Positions 24,207 to 31,576 of a stretch of 56,648 nucleotides of DNA are shown in pieces; position 1 is the stretch's first letter; each line of letters opens with the position of its first letter. The position numbers and the translations under genes were made by a program. Source of the DNA: a virus; the IMG/VR virus record IMGVR_UViG_3300038678_000070, positions 1-56,648 of that record; one strand, 5' to 3'. The notes beneath the pieces are model-generated. The model did not search any database, was not told the origin of the DNA, and saw nothing but the letters and a program-made list of their open reading frames with translations.

Positions 24207-26611
24207 TGGTTGAAAATACCGTACTCCCAGATCACACAAGCAAGGCTAAGTCCGAGCGCGTCCCTATACCTGAAAAGGAAGAGACTATATCAGACCAGCC
24301 GTTCTCCGTTTCAGAAGGCAAGGCTGATAATCTCGAGCGATCTGACGGCGAGAAAAAGTTCCTTGATTTTGTTGAAGGGATTCCTAGCTCTATAGCGGAG
24401 TCCGGGAAACAGGCTATTTCAGATTTGCGCGGTTTGTTTGCGGGTCCGCAACCTGAAGTTGCTGAAGTCAAGCCATTGTCAGATGAAGACTTGGACTCGA
24501 AAATCAATTCGCTCTTTGATGAGGATGCGTTCGGCGGAGATGACATGGACGCACGCCTTGAGGCATTGAGGACAGGCGAGCCTTTTGCTGAGAGAACTGT
24601 CGGGACGAAGATACTAGACCGTATTACAGGAGAAGATGTTGACGACCCAATGCCTTTTATCAGGATGGGGTCCACGATCACCAGTCAGCTCGGCGGGGCC
24701 GCCGCTGGCGCTAGATTTGGCGCTAGATTAGGGGCAAGGCTTCCTGTGGTTGGCCCGATTATTGGCACGGGTGTTGGCGCAGTTGCCGGAGCAATCGCGG
24801 GCACAGTAGTGGGCACAGCCTTGCCGGAAGGGGTGCTTGAGATGGGCGAATTCTTTAATGTAATCGACCCTGAAGGCCCGTTGGCGAGAGAGATCGCAGG
24901 ATTGTCTCCTCAAGATCTAAGGATAGTTCTTGAAGGAGAAATTCTCCTTGAGTTTGCCACAGCAGGAGGCTTGACGTTAGCACGAGCCGCAACCAAAGGA
25001 GCTACGAAGATATTTGTTGGTGCGGGTGGAGAGGAGATGGCTCTTGCCAAGCGCGCTAAAGCTAGAGGGATTGACTTGATCCCGGTCCAGCTAGGGACTC
25101 GGCTCATTCCTAGAGCATTCGTTGTCATTATGGGGAAGTTCCCATTGATCGCTGGGCCACTCAGAAAAGGTGCGGCGGCAGGAGAGAAGCAGATTGAGAA
25201 ATCTATCAAAGGATTATCCGCGAGGCTAGCTCCGTTCCAGAGGACAGCAGATGAGCTAGGGATTAGCATGTTCCGTGAGGCTAAAGGGCTGGCAAAGGCT
25301 ATCAGTAAAGACTTTAGTAGGAGATACGATGAGGTTTATAAACTAGCGGCAAAACATAACGTGAGAGTTGTCCCTGCAAACTTGAATCGTGTTGCGGCTC
25401 AAACCGCAAACCGATTGAAAAATAAAAGAACCAGGATAGTAGACCCGAAAACAGGAAAGGTCAAGCTGGGGCCATTAAGCCCTGTCAGACAGAAAGTGTC
25501 TGATTTCATCACCGCGAACTTTAAAGGATTGAAAAGAACCCCACAGACACTTGAACAGATGGACGAGTTGGTATCAAGTATTGACGAATTTATAGCCACC
25601 CTTGAGCCATCGCAAAAGAAATTCGCTATCAAATTAATGACTGGCCTGCGAACCGCTGCGCAAAGAGACATGGTGACAAATGCTCGCGGCGTCAATGCGG
25701 CTGAAATAGCCCAAAGGCTTAGGAACATAGATAAAGATTTTTCATTCATGCTGACTGATGTGATGGAAACTTCCATTGCCAAGCAGTTCGGATCATTCAG
25801 TAAGAAGGGACTACGTGGGGTCGTTTCCGATGAGGTAACACGTCTTCCAGTCGATACATTGACTAAGATCGTGAAACTTGAAAGCCCAGAGGCTATGGCT
25901 GATCTGTCGAAGCTACTGACCCCAAAACTATACAGAGAACTCACATCTCAGGTTCTAGACAATGCCGTTGTCGGATCAATGGATGACATCGCACAGGTCG
26001 GCAAGCGGTTTGATGTGCAGAAGTTTAAAAGAACTCTTGGCCTGGACAATGTAAAGTCCAGCAAATACCAGACATTAAAAACAATGCTAGAGAAGACCGG
26101 CGGCGTAACGATAAGGGAGCTAGAGGACATTGCTGACGCGGCAAAAGTGATTGAAGGTTTCCCGATTGAATCAGCATCCACTTTTGTCATGCGCCGAGCA
26201 GTCCTTGGCGGGACTAGCGCATTTATCGGAGCTTTGTTGCCAGGGATAACCGCTGGAACGGCGGCTGGCGGTGTTATAGCAGGATTTGGATTACAATCTC
26301 TTGTTATGGTCACTATGTTTTTAGGTGGAAGTAGAATGTTGGCGAATGCTATCGCAAACCCGAACACTGTACAGGCGCTAAGGCAGGTTATGGCGGCTGA
26401 GACAACGGACGTAATCAGACGTCAGGCGTACATTAAGATCGCAAGATTTGCGGTCGAGGGCGCTACTGGCGACCCGGGTGTTCTTCTTGAAAACCTCGGG
26501 GAAGGATTCTCTGAGCGTGATAGGCGTGAATTTAAGGACGGGATGGATGAATCGTGGGGCATAATACTCGATTCCCTTGATAACATAGGAACCGATGAGG
26601 AAGACCAATGA
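24206..26611 (+). CDS. Large ejection protein with glycine-rich membrane segments (801 aa)
   Basis: Two Gly/Ala-rich hydrophobic stretches stand out, at about residues 155-210 (glycine-zipper-like, e.g. GAVAGAIAGTVVGTALP) and about 665-715 (GGTSAFIGALLPGITAG). Between them lie long basic helices. Large ejection proteins with such segments form the trans-envelope channel in podovirus infection. A specific T7 counterpart (gp15 or gp16) cannot be told by eye. It overlaps both neighbours by one and four bases. Confidence 0.7.
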   Translation: MVENTVLPDHTSKAKSERVPIPEKEETISDQPFSVSEGKADNLERSDGEKKFLDFVEGIPSSIAESGKQAISDLRGLFAGPQPEVAEVKPLSDEDLDSKINSLFDEDAFGGDDMDARLEALRTGEPFAERTVGTKILDRITGEDVDDPMPFIRMGSTITSQLGGAAAGARFGARLGARLPVVGPIIGTGVGAVAGAIAGTVVGTALPEGVLEMGEFFNVIDPEGPLAREIAGLSPQDLRIVLEGEILLEFATAGGLTLARAATKGATKIFVGAGGEEMALAKRAKARGIDLIPVQLGTRLIPRAFVVIMGKFPLIAGPLRKGAAAGEKQIEKSIKGLSARLAPFQRTADELGISMFREAKGLAKAISKDFSRRYDEVYKLAAKHNVRVVPANLNRVAAQTANRLKNKRTRIVDPKTGKVKLGPLSPVRQKVSDFITANFKGLKRTPQTLEQMDELVSSIDEFIATLEPSQKKFAIKLMTGLRTAAQRDMVTNARGVNAAEIAQRLRNIDKDFSFMLTDVMETSIAKQFGSFSKKGLRGVVSDEVTRLPVDTLTKIVKLESPEAMADLSKLLTPKLYRELTSQVLDNAVVGSMDDIAQVGKRFDVQKFKRTLGLDNVKSSKYQTLKTMLEKTGGVTIRELEDIADAAKVIEGFPIESASTFVMRRAVLGGTSAFIGALLPGITAGTAAGGVIAGFGLQSLVMVTMFLGGSRMLANAIANPNTVQALRQVMAAETTDVIRRQAYIKIARFAVEGATGDPGVLLENLGEGFSERDRREFKDGMDESWGIILDSLDNIGTDEEDQ

Positions 26612-28032
26612 CGCTCACTAGCTCAGTAAACAAACTTTCATACGACGGCGATGATGCTACCGCGTCCTTCCCTATTACATTCATATTCTGGGATGAGACA
26701 GATATTAAGGCCATCCTGCGTGACTCCGCTGGCGTTGAGACGACCTGGGTGAACGGGACTCAGTACAACTTGAGTGGTGGTAACGGCACGACAGGGACGC
26801 TGACTGTTGACACTTCCCCGACTGACTACACCCCGGCTACAGGCGAAACTCTGATTATTAAAAGCATCCGCTCTGACACTCAGGACGTAGACTTAATAAC
26901 TGGCGATGCCTTCCCCTCTGTCAGCGTAGAGGAAGGGATGGATAAAATAGTGCGCTTGGTTCAACAGCGCGGGGAAGAGGTAGACAGGTCGTTAAAATTA
27001 GGAGAGTCTACACCTACTGACGGAACGTCTTTGACGGTGCCGGAGCCGTCAGCAGATAAGCTGATCGGCTGGAACAGCGCCGGGGATGACCTTGCTAATA
27101 TAGAGGTTGGAGATGTGACAGCGTTCGGGGATATCTTGTTCACCAGCAAGGCTACTGGTGACATGATCCGATTCGACGGCACAAACTGGGTCAACCGTAC
27201 TGCCGCCGAAACTGTATCAGACTTGAGCGTACCGTCTTTGACGGTCGCTAACACCTTCACGAAGACACAGACATTTACCAAGGGCTCCGATGTATCTAGT
27301 GCTAACCCGCTGGTCTTAGGAGACGGCAATCAATTCGACGTCACTGGCACGACTGGTTTCGCGTCCATAACGACTAAGGCAGCGGGAACGACTGTGGTAT
27401 TGCATTTTGACGCCGCTGTTATTATGACTCACAGCGCGGCAGACTTGGTATTGCCTGGGGCCGGTAATGTGACCACGGCGGCAGGCGATGAGTTCATCTT
27501 CCATGAATATGCTACTGGGGATTGGCGTTGTGTAGGGTACGCCCTGGCGACGGGTAAAGCCATCGTTGAAACAGCTTCTACGCCTGAAGTGGTCCAAATG
27601 GTCAACACCCAGGACGGGGCAGTAGCAACAGGGACAACTTCCATCCCGGTTGACGATACCATCCCGCAGAACACTGAGGGGGACGAGTACATGACGCTTG
27701 CGATCACGCCAACTAGCGCGACCAACAAGCTAAAGATTGAGGTTGTCCTTTTCTATGCTCATACGGTTGTAGATAACTTTACCGCGGCGCTCTTCCAAGA
27801 TTCCACCGCCGGGGCTTTAGCCGCTGGCGGAACAAACCCGAAGACAATTAACGTACTCAACACAATTGTATTCACACACTGGATGACATCCGGCACCACA
27901 TCCGCTACTACTTTTAAGGTCAGGGCAGGGGGCAACACAGGGGCGACTACCACAATCAACGGGCAAGCTGGTGCTAGAAGGTACGGTGGAGTCTCGGCTA
28001 GCTCTATTACTATTTCAGAAATTACAAATTAA
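26608..28032 (+). CDS. Tail fibre with T7-fibre-like N-terminal domain (474 aa)
   Basis: The N-terminal 140 residues match the virion-binding domain of podoviral tail fibres: SSVNKLSYDGDDATASFPIT (3-22), FIFWDETDIKAI, the LTVDTSPTDYTPATGETL block, and FPSVSVEEGMDKIVRLVQQ, the helix seen in the T7 gp17 domain. The rest is beta-rich and repetitive, ending in a compact beta domain (about 325-474) that likely binds the host receptor. Position at the end of the structural operon is typical. Confidence 0.85.
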   Translation: MTLTSSVNKLSYDGDDATASFPITFIFWDETDIKAILRDSAGVETTWVNGTQYNLSGGNGTTGTLTVDTSPTDYTPATGETLIIKSIRSDTQDVDLITGDAFPSVSVEEGMDKIVRLVQQRGEEVDRSLKLGESTPTDGTSLTVPEPSADKLIGWNSAGDDLANIEVGDVTAFGDILFTSKATGDMIRFDGTNWVNRTAAETVSDLSVPSLTVANTFTKTQTFTKGSDVSSANPLVLGDGNQFDVTGTTGFASITTKAAGTTVVLHFDAAVIMTHSAADLVLPGAGNVTTAAGDEFIFHEYATGDWRCVGYALATGKAIVETASTPEVVQMVNTQDGAVATGTTSIPVDDTIPQNTEGDEYMTLAITPTSATNKLKIEVVLFYAHTVVDNFTAALFQDSTAGALAAGGTNPKTINVLNTIVFTHWMTSGTTSATTFKVRAGGNTGATTTINGQAGARRYGGVSASSITISEITN

Positions 28033-28045
28033 TGTAGTATTTGTT

Positions 28046-28109
28046 CGGAGGCAATCGGAATAGGAGTCGGTTGTATTATTGTAGGTGTACTTGATCGGAG
28101 AATTGCCTC
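28046..28109 (+). promoter_or_regulatory. Stem closing directly on the start codon of the next gene
   Basis: A perfect 8-bp complement (28046-28053 with 28102-28109) encloses about 48 bases that include the CGGAG ribosome site (28095-28099). The right arm touches the ATG at 28110. Folding would place ribosome site and start in a closed loop, so it could limit translation of the 28110 gene. Confidence 0.5.
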
Positions 28110-28376
28110 ATGGGAGACGAAGTGGACAAAGCAGACTTTCACGAATTCAAAGATGATATGAAAGAGTTCATAACGGAACGGTTTGACTCGCACGAAGAGA
28201 AAGAACTGCTCATGATAAAGCCCTTGATTGACAAGGTTCAGGAGCATGATAAGATCTTACGTGGACGGTCAGGCCGAGGAGGGCTGGTCAAGGACGTGAA
28301 TATGTTCCAATGGGTAGCCAGTGGCGGTCTGTTAACCGCCGCTAGCAAGTGGATCTCTGACTTCTTTAGCCGGTAG
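28110..28376 (+). CDS. Small protein with XhlA-like layout, possible lysis accessory (88 aa)
   Basis: An acidic helical N-terminal half with coiled-coil spacing (about 5-55), then a Gly/Arg-rich hinge (RGRSGRGG) and a C-terminal amphipathic or membrane-touching helix (MFQWVASGGLLTAASKWI). Coiled coil plus C-terminal hydrophobic helix is the layout of XhlA-type holin partners. It is the last rightward gene before the converging leftward block. Function inferred from layout only. Confidence 0.5.
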   Translation: MGDEVDKADFHEFKDDMKEFITERFDSHEEKELLMIKPLIDKVQEHDKILRGRSGRGGLVKDVNMFQWVASGGLLTAASKWISDFFSR

Positions 28377-28389
28377 CTGTCCGTGCTAG

Positions 28390-28470
28390 CTAATGCATAC
28401 ATCCGTTGATTAATAAACCCCAAAATATGCACCAGCCCGCCACTGTGATTGCTTCTGCTAGCTCAGTCAT
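28390..28470 (-). CDS. Tiny single-span membrane protein (26 aa)
   Basis: ATG at 28470 overlaps the end of the upstream gene by eight bases, indicating coupling. The product is one hydrophobic helix (TVAGWCIFWGLLINGCM) with a short acidic N-terminus. The same frame stays open upstream, but the coupled start fits better. One of seven such mini membrane proteins in this genome. Confidence 0.5.
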   Translation of the reverse strand: MTELAEAITVAGWCIFWGLLINGCMH

Positions 28471-28819
28471 CGCATTTAATCCTTGAGAAGTCATTCTGAT
28501 TCGGCACACAGAAAGCCCCAAACTTCTCTTCAGGTTTCTTGAATGGTTCCTTTGGTATGACATACCCATAATCAAACTGGATCTTATACCTCGGGTCAAA
28601 CGGATGAGCGCAGGTAAAAGGTTCGTTCTCAATGAACCGAACCACAGGATACCTTTCCACGACTACAACGCCATCGACTATAAAGGTTATCACCAGCTCC
28701 CTTGTCGGGGTCAGCTTGGCTGACTGTACCTGATCGTAAGCCTCTGATTCTGCTATAAATAAAACCAGTACAAGCATTGCCGTAAACAACAACGCGACGA
28801 TAACATCTAATCTCTTCAT
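28463..28819 (-). CDS. Exported hypothetical protein (118 aa)
   Basis: A Lys/Arg start and hydrophobic run (VIVALLFTAMLVLVLFIAES, residues 6-25) form a signal or membrane anchor; the rest is soluble and beta-rich, with three Cys. The segment CAHPFDPRYKIQF (about 70-82) parallels CTHPLNPEYIVSY in the exported protein at 32867-33196, so the two are probably paralogues. Function unknown; perhaps a periplasmic protein. Confidence 0.6.
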   Translation of the reverse strand: MKRLDVIVALLFTAMLVLVLFIAESEAYDQVQSAKLTPTRELVITFIVDGVVVVERYPVVRFIENEPFTCAHPFDPRYKIQFDYGYVIPKEPFKKPEEKFGAFCVPNQNDFSRIKCDD

Positions 28820-28867
28820 TGTCTCCTCCCGGTGAAGTGAAAACCGTCTCTAATCCTAACAAACAAG

Positions 28868-28942
28868 AGCCGCAGGGAGGAATCGAACCCCCGACATACT
28901 GCTTACAAGGCAGTTGCTCTTCCAACTGAGCTACAACGGCTT
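28868..28942 (-). tRNA. tRNA-Thr (anticodon UGU)
   Basis: The minus strand folds into a full cloverleaf: acceptor stem (28942-28936 with 28875-28869, one G-U and one mismatch), a D-arm with TAGCTCAGTTGGAAGAGCA, an anticodon stem ACTGC/GCAGT with loop CTTGTAA giving anticodon UGU (plus-strand 28906-28908), and a T-arm with GGTTCGATTCC. CCA is not encoded. It reads ACA codons. It overlaps the end of the neighbouring gene by 12 bases and lies in the leftward transcript. Confidence 0.93.
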
Positions 28943-29302
28943 TTTCATCCTCTGCGCTTCATTGTATTTCTTGGCATAGACTTTCTGGTAAGCTCGTTTG
29001 TACTTCTTGTGACAAGCGTCACATCTGACCTTGGTAAGCATCCGCCTCTTCCCTTCTACCTTGCAGTCCTTGCAAGTAAAAGGCTTGTCTGCGCCTACAT
29101 TCCGGCTGTTGTAGTTGCATGAACCGTTGTCGTCTTCCCCCATGTCCTTAGCTTTGATAGTCTTGAAAAGATACTCCTCCCCTGTCCTCTTGTTGATCCT
29201 GAAAATCTTACAGTCGCCATAGCCCTTTGAACCCTCTTCTACCGTGGTCACTACGTTGCGATCTTGTCCGTAAGGCAAGGTAAGCGTGTACGTGTCATTC
29301 AT
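28931..29302 (-). CDS. Zinc-ribbon protein (123 aa)
   Basis: ATG at 29302 is preferred to a further upstream in-frame start that would overlap the next gene. The C-terminal half has FTCKDCKVEGKR and VRCDACHKKYK, two CxxC pairs forming a zinc ribbon, followed by a basic Tyr/Lys helix. The N-terminal half is a beta domain. This layout is seen in phage proteins related to HNH or recombination-associated ribbons, but no nuclease residues are present. Its stop overlaps the 5' end of tRNA-Thr. Confidence 0.6.
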   Translation of the reverse strand: MNDTYTLTLPYGQDRNVVTTVEEGSKGYGDCKIFRINKRTGEEYLFKTIKAKDMGEDDNGSCNYNSRNVGADKPFTCKDCKVEGKRRMLTKVRCDACHKKYKRAYQKVYAKKYNEAQRMKKPL

Positions 29303-29304
29303 TG

Positions 29305-29697
29305 TTACACTTTCTTTAGAAGTTCTAAGACAGCAAGGAGCAGAGCGTGTTGACGGGTTTTTGCGTGACCGTACTCTCGTGATAAAGGAAATTGGATAGT
29401 CACCTCCCAATCTCTTTGAACAGAATAATATTTGCAAGTGAACCATTGGGCTTCCCCCAACCGATCCATCACCGCACTCTGACCTTTGGGAGAGTAGAGG
29501 TATTCTCTTAAGAACCTGTCTGGTGTGACAATATGAGGGGAAACTTCATTCGTGTACCGCCCTATTTCTTCATAGAAAATAGTGTCCTGCTTCCCATCAC
29601 CACGAATACCAGAATCACCAAACTCGCACTTCTCTGACTTTACCCCCAACCACTCGGCAATCTCCACCGCCTGCTCTTGTGTTATTCGGTCATCCAT
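29305..29697 (-). CDS. Hypothetical protein, ABA-sandwich-like (130 aa)
   Basis: ATG at 29697 has AGGTGA at good spacing; a GTG at 29709 is possible. The N-terminus (RITQEQAVEIAEWLG) is a helix common to phage proteins with an ABA-sandwich domain, and the LREYLYSPKGQSAVMDRL block supports that family, which is of unknown function. It starts inside the end of the o-spanin gene. Confidence 0.55.
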   Translation of the reverse strand: MDDRITQEQAVEIAEWLGVKSEKCEFGDSGIRGDGKQDTIFYEEIGRYTNEVSPHIVTPDRFLREYLYSPKGQSAVMDRLGEAQWFTCKYYSVQRDWEVTIQFPLSREYGHAKTRQHALLLAVLELLKKV

Positions 29698-29944
29698 CAG
29701 GGCATTCACCTAGTCTTTCATTATTGTTCGAAATATTATCCAGAAAATCAACTACTGCGGGCGTGGCTTTGGGCCTCGCCGCCACAAACCAGTCCTTCAC
29801 TTCTTGTTTCATTGGAACCTTCTTGAAGATGATACAGTCGCGGGTAACGACCTGATACTTTGCAGCGCACCCGCTAGTCAGAATCAAACCGATCAATAGC
29901 ATCCCCAAGAGTCTTACTTTTCTTTCTGTTCTTATCCTCTTCAT
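29690..29944 (-). CDS. Outer-membrane spanin-like lipoprotein (Rz1-like, 84 aa)
   Basis: A basic start and hydrophobic run lead to a lipobox (ILTSGC, Cys at about residue 26), so the mature protein would be a small lipoprotein. The remainder has the Rz1-like spacing: Cys, Phe-Lys, a D, a conserved-like FLDNISNNN and a final Cys. It overlaps the inner spanin gene by 71 bases in another frame, the classic Rz/Rz1 arrangement. Together they would fuse inner and outer membranes at lysis, implying a Gram-negative host. Confidence 0.72.
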   Translation of the reverse strand: MKRIRTERKVRLLGMLLIGLILTSGCAAKYQVVTRDCIIFKKVPMKQEVKDWFVAARPKATPAVVDFLDNISNNNERLGECPDG

Positions 29945-30101
29945 CCAACCTCTTCCTTAGCTCAATGTTTTTCTTTAACCTCGCGTTCTCTGCGGCGATC
30001 TCAGCGGCCTTCTCGCGTGAACGATCAGACCGCCAAATGCGAAACGCACTGAATGCGGAATCCATGAAGCCTTTTACAATAGCACCCAGCCATGCAAACA
30101 T
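29874..30101 (-). CDS. Inner-membrane spanin-like protein (Rz-like, 75 aa)
   Basis: An N-terminal hydrophobic helix (MFAWLGAIVKGFMDSAFSAF) followed by a charged coiled coil (about 25-65), the layout of an i-spanin. Its 3' part overlaps the lipoprotein gene. It is shorter than lambda Rz, and the first helix is more amphipathic than usual, so assignment rests mostly on overlap and topology. Confidence 0.6.
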   Translation of the reverse strand: MFAWLGAIVKGFMDSAFSAFRIWRSDRSREKAAEIAAENARLKKNIELRKRLDEEDKNRKKSKTLGDAIDRFDSD

Positions 30102-30110
30102 AACGCTCTC

Positions 30111-30569
30111 CTAACTTTTTGCTCCTGCACGCATTTTTCCGAGTACCAAGGTACTGATGTGCGATTGCACAACCCCATATAAACTAGCAAGAGCCTTCTG
30201 CGTAACACCGCCAGCGGAGTACCGGGAGCGAATCTCTAATACTTGGCGATCGGACAGTTTTGCATACCCGTGGTTCTCCCCGCGCAATATAACTGTCCTT
30301 CCTTTGTTATCACGGTCCCGGTTGTTGTCTGCTCTTGTGCCAATAAATAGATGCTCTGGATTAACACATCTTCTGTTATCGCATTTATGCAGAACACACA
30401 TATCTTTTGGGATGGGACCGTTGGCCATTTCCCAGGATATTCTATGAGATGAGCTAACACCTCCATGCCAGAAAATATGACCATACCCTGAAGAGTCACG
30501 GGCGGCGATCCACTCCCAGCAATCGCCGCTCATGTCAACCTTGAGCCAGAACCGTAAAGCGTCACTCAT
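30111..30569 (-). CDS. HNH endonuclease (HNH_3 type, 152 aa)
   Basis: CWEWIAARDSSGYGHI opens the HNH_3 fold; SSHRISWEMANGPIP and VLHKCDNRRCVNPEHLFIGT (about 58-77) give the His, Asn and His residues and Cys ligands. A C-terminal helix-turn-helix (VTQKALASLYGVVQSHISTL) probably recognises DNA. It lies between the holin-like and spanin genes and overlaps the holin-like stop by four bases, so it splits the lysis cassette. Confidence 0.9.
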   Translation of the reverse strand: MSDALRFWLKVDMSGDCWEWIAARDSSGYGHIFWHGGVSSSHRISWEMANGPIPKDMCVLHKCDNRRCVNPEHLFIGTRADNNRDRDNKGRTVILRGENHGYAKLSDRQVLEIRSRYSAGGVTQKALASLYGVVQSHISTLVLGKMRAGAKS

Positions 30570-30754
30570 TTAGAGGCAACTCCCATGCGCAGGAATCCAA
30601 GCCCAAGACCCTCAAACATCATACGAGCCTCTTCACTCATCAGCAGGCCAAACACTCCCTGGACACTCATGTCGCTGGCTAGCATATTGACAGTGCCAAT
30701 AACAAACATCAATACTGCGACTATCAGGGTCTTTTTTCCTCGAAACCAATCCAT
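30566..30754 (-). CDS. Holin-like membrane protein (62 aa)
   Basis: A FRGKKT start, one clear transmembrane helix (LIVAVLMFVIGTVNMLA, about 10-26), a possible second amphipathic helix, and a Lys end. Phage holins often begin with such a GKKT motif. Position just upstream (transcript sense) of spanins supports a holin or holin-like role. An AAGGAGAAGC site precedes the ATG. Confidence 0.6.
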   Translation of the reverse strand: MDWFRGKKTLIVAVLMFVIGTVNMLASDMSVQGVFGLLMSEEARMMFEGLGLGFLRMGVASK

Positions 30755-30792
30755 ATTGCTTCTCCTTATAAGGTCAGATATATATCACAACC

Positions 30793-30821
30793 ATTGTAAC
30801 ACGGATTTGTCAACCATTAAA
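30793..30821 (-). promoter_or_regulatory. Possible leftward promoter before lysis genes
   Basis: On the minus strand an extended -10 (TGTTACAAT, hexamer at 30798-30793) has a weak -35 (TTTAAT) 17 bases upstream. A TTGACA hexamer (30813-30808) overlaps the spacer. The only gene-free gap here (30755-30870) holds this element, so a lysis promoter is plausible. Confidence 0.4.
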
Positions 30822-30870
30822 TCTTAATAATCCCAGGAGATAGATTGCCGTCTGGCCTCCGTCAAGTTTT

Positions 30871-31038
30871 TTATTCCTTTTCTTTTGGCAGTCTATAGCG
30901 AACCGCACCCACCGCATCTTTCCATCGCTCTACGTCTTCTAACCATATCCAGAAATGCCCACCAGTATTTGCATAGTAATTCGTGCACATTACCGGATAC
31001 CATGCAAACCATATATGCGTTTCGCTCCAACTTCTCAT
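30871..31038 (-). CDS. Small Trp/Tyr-rich protein (55 aa)
   Basis: An ORF of 55 codons with AGGAG upstream; its ATG overlaps the previous stop (TGATG). The product is very rich in Trp and Tyr (THIWFAWYPV, NYYANTGGHFWIWLEDVERW). Proteins with the FAWYPV..., FAWLEDV pattern are frequent in phage early regions and are uncharacterised. Coupled to the zinc-ribbon gene upstream. Confidence 0.72.
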   Translation of the reverse strand: MRSWSETHIWFAWYPVMCTNYYANTGGHFWIWLEDVERWKDAVGAVRYRLPKEKE

Positions 31039-31268
31039 CACTTCTCCTTTTCTTTCCAGTGGATACAGCCGAAGTCAGGCAAACGATTTTCGTGCAACTT
31101 TTCACAGTAAATATAACCCGCTCCGTATGGACCGGCACGCCGACAATCCCCGCAAGTGCCGATCAGGGTTTTGCCCATGCGTTTTATGATTTCTCGTATC
31201 TCAACATCCTGTCCTTGACAATTCTCGTCTCCGCAAATTGGGCATTCCCCTTCAAAATAATTCATCAC
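31038..31268 (-). CDS. Small zinc-ribbon protein, GKTLIGTC family copy 1 (76 aa)
   Basis: Two Cys clusters: an N-terminal CPICGDENC, then the repeated module GKTLIGTCGDCR (about 32-43) and the ending DFGCIHWKEKEK. The same module recurs in the proteins at 38841 and 46350, with near-identical DNA (31141-31165 matches 38971-38995 exactly). Small Cys-rich phage proteins ending in GC..W often bind zinc; role unknown. A structured leader precedes it. Confidence 0.65.
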   Translation of the reverse strand: MMNYFEGECPICGDENCQGQDVEIREIIKRMGKTLIGTCGDCRRAGPYGAGYIYCEKLHENRLPDFGCIHWKEKEK

Positions 31269-31468
31269 TCACTCCTATTTAATAGGCTGGCCCCTTGTGT
31301 AGAGGGACCAGCCCCGTTACCAGCACTTTCGTCTCTTCGCTCGCGTTTCTATGAACATGCCCCTTAAGCCTTGCCGCGCAAGCGTGCCACACCGCACATT
31401 GCAGAGACGACGTGATTACCCAGTCTGTGCCTATGGACCCTGGGAGAAGGATTGGCAGGCAGGGCGAA
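31269..31468 (-). other. Structured gene-free leader (region A)
   Basis: No convincing gene here; an apparent 70-codon frame lacks a ribosome site and its composition follows the hairpins. Helices include 31285-31290/31308-31313 extended by 31292-31295/31303-31306 just upstream of the next gene, and CGTCTCT/AGAGACG enclosing a CTTGC/GCAAG hairpin. The 9-mer GCGGTGTGG (minus strand) is shared with the leaders at 39.9 and 41.9 kb. Possibly an RNA regulator of the 31038 gene. Confidence 0.45.
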
Positions 31469-31576
31469 TTAGAAAAATATCCATTTAACAATGAAGCATC
31501 CAGTTACGAACCAAGCTAACCATTTTACTATCGAGATAGCCGTTACAACAAGCACCGCTTTGTCAACTGGGTTCAT
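31469..31576 (-). CDS. Tiny single-span membrane protein (35 aa)
   Basis: ATG at 31576 overlaps the nuclease stop (TGATG) and the ribosome site GGAAAG lies in the nuclease gene. The 35 residues contain a long hydrophobic stretch (AVLVVTAISIVKWLAWFVTG) and Phe-rich end, a likely transmembrane helix. Function unknown. Confidence 0.55.
   Translation of the reverse strand: MNPVDKAVLVVTAISIVKWLAWFVTGCFIVKWIFF

Noticed and set aside
28033-28157. An open frame with a hydrophobic stretch (IGIGVGCIIVGVL) between the tail fibre and the 28110 gene
   Set aside because: There is no ATG, GTG or TTG start after the upstream stop. It could be a relic of a holin-like gene, but is not reported as a gene.
31279-31491. 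A 70-codon minus-strand ORF in region A
   Set aside because: No ribosome site, odd composition, and it overlaps strong hairpins and a better small ORF at 31469.
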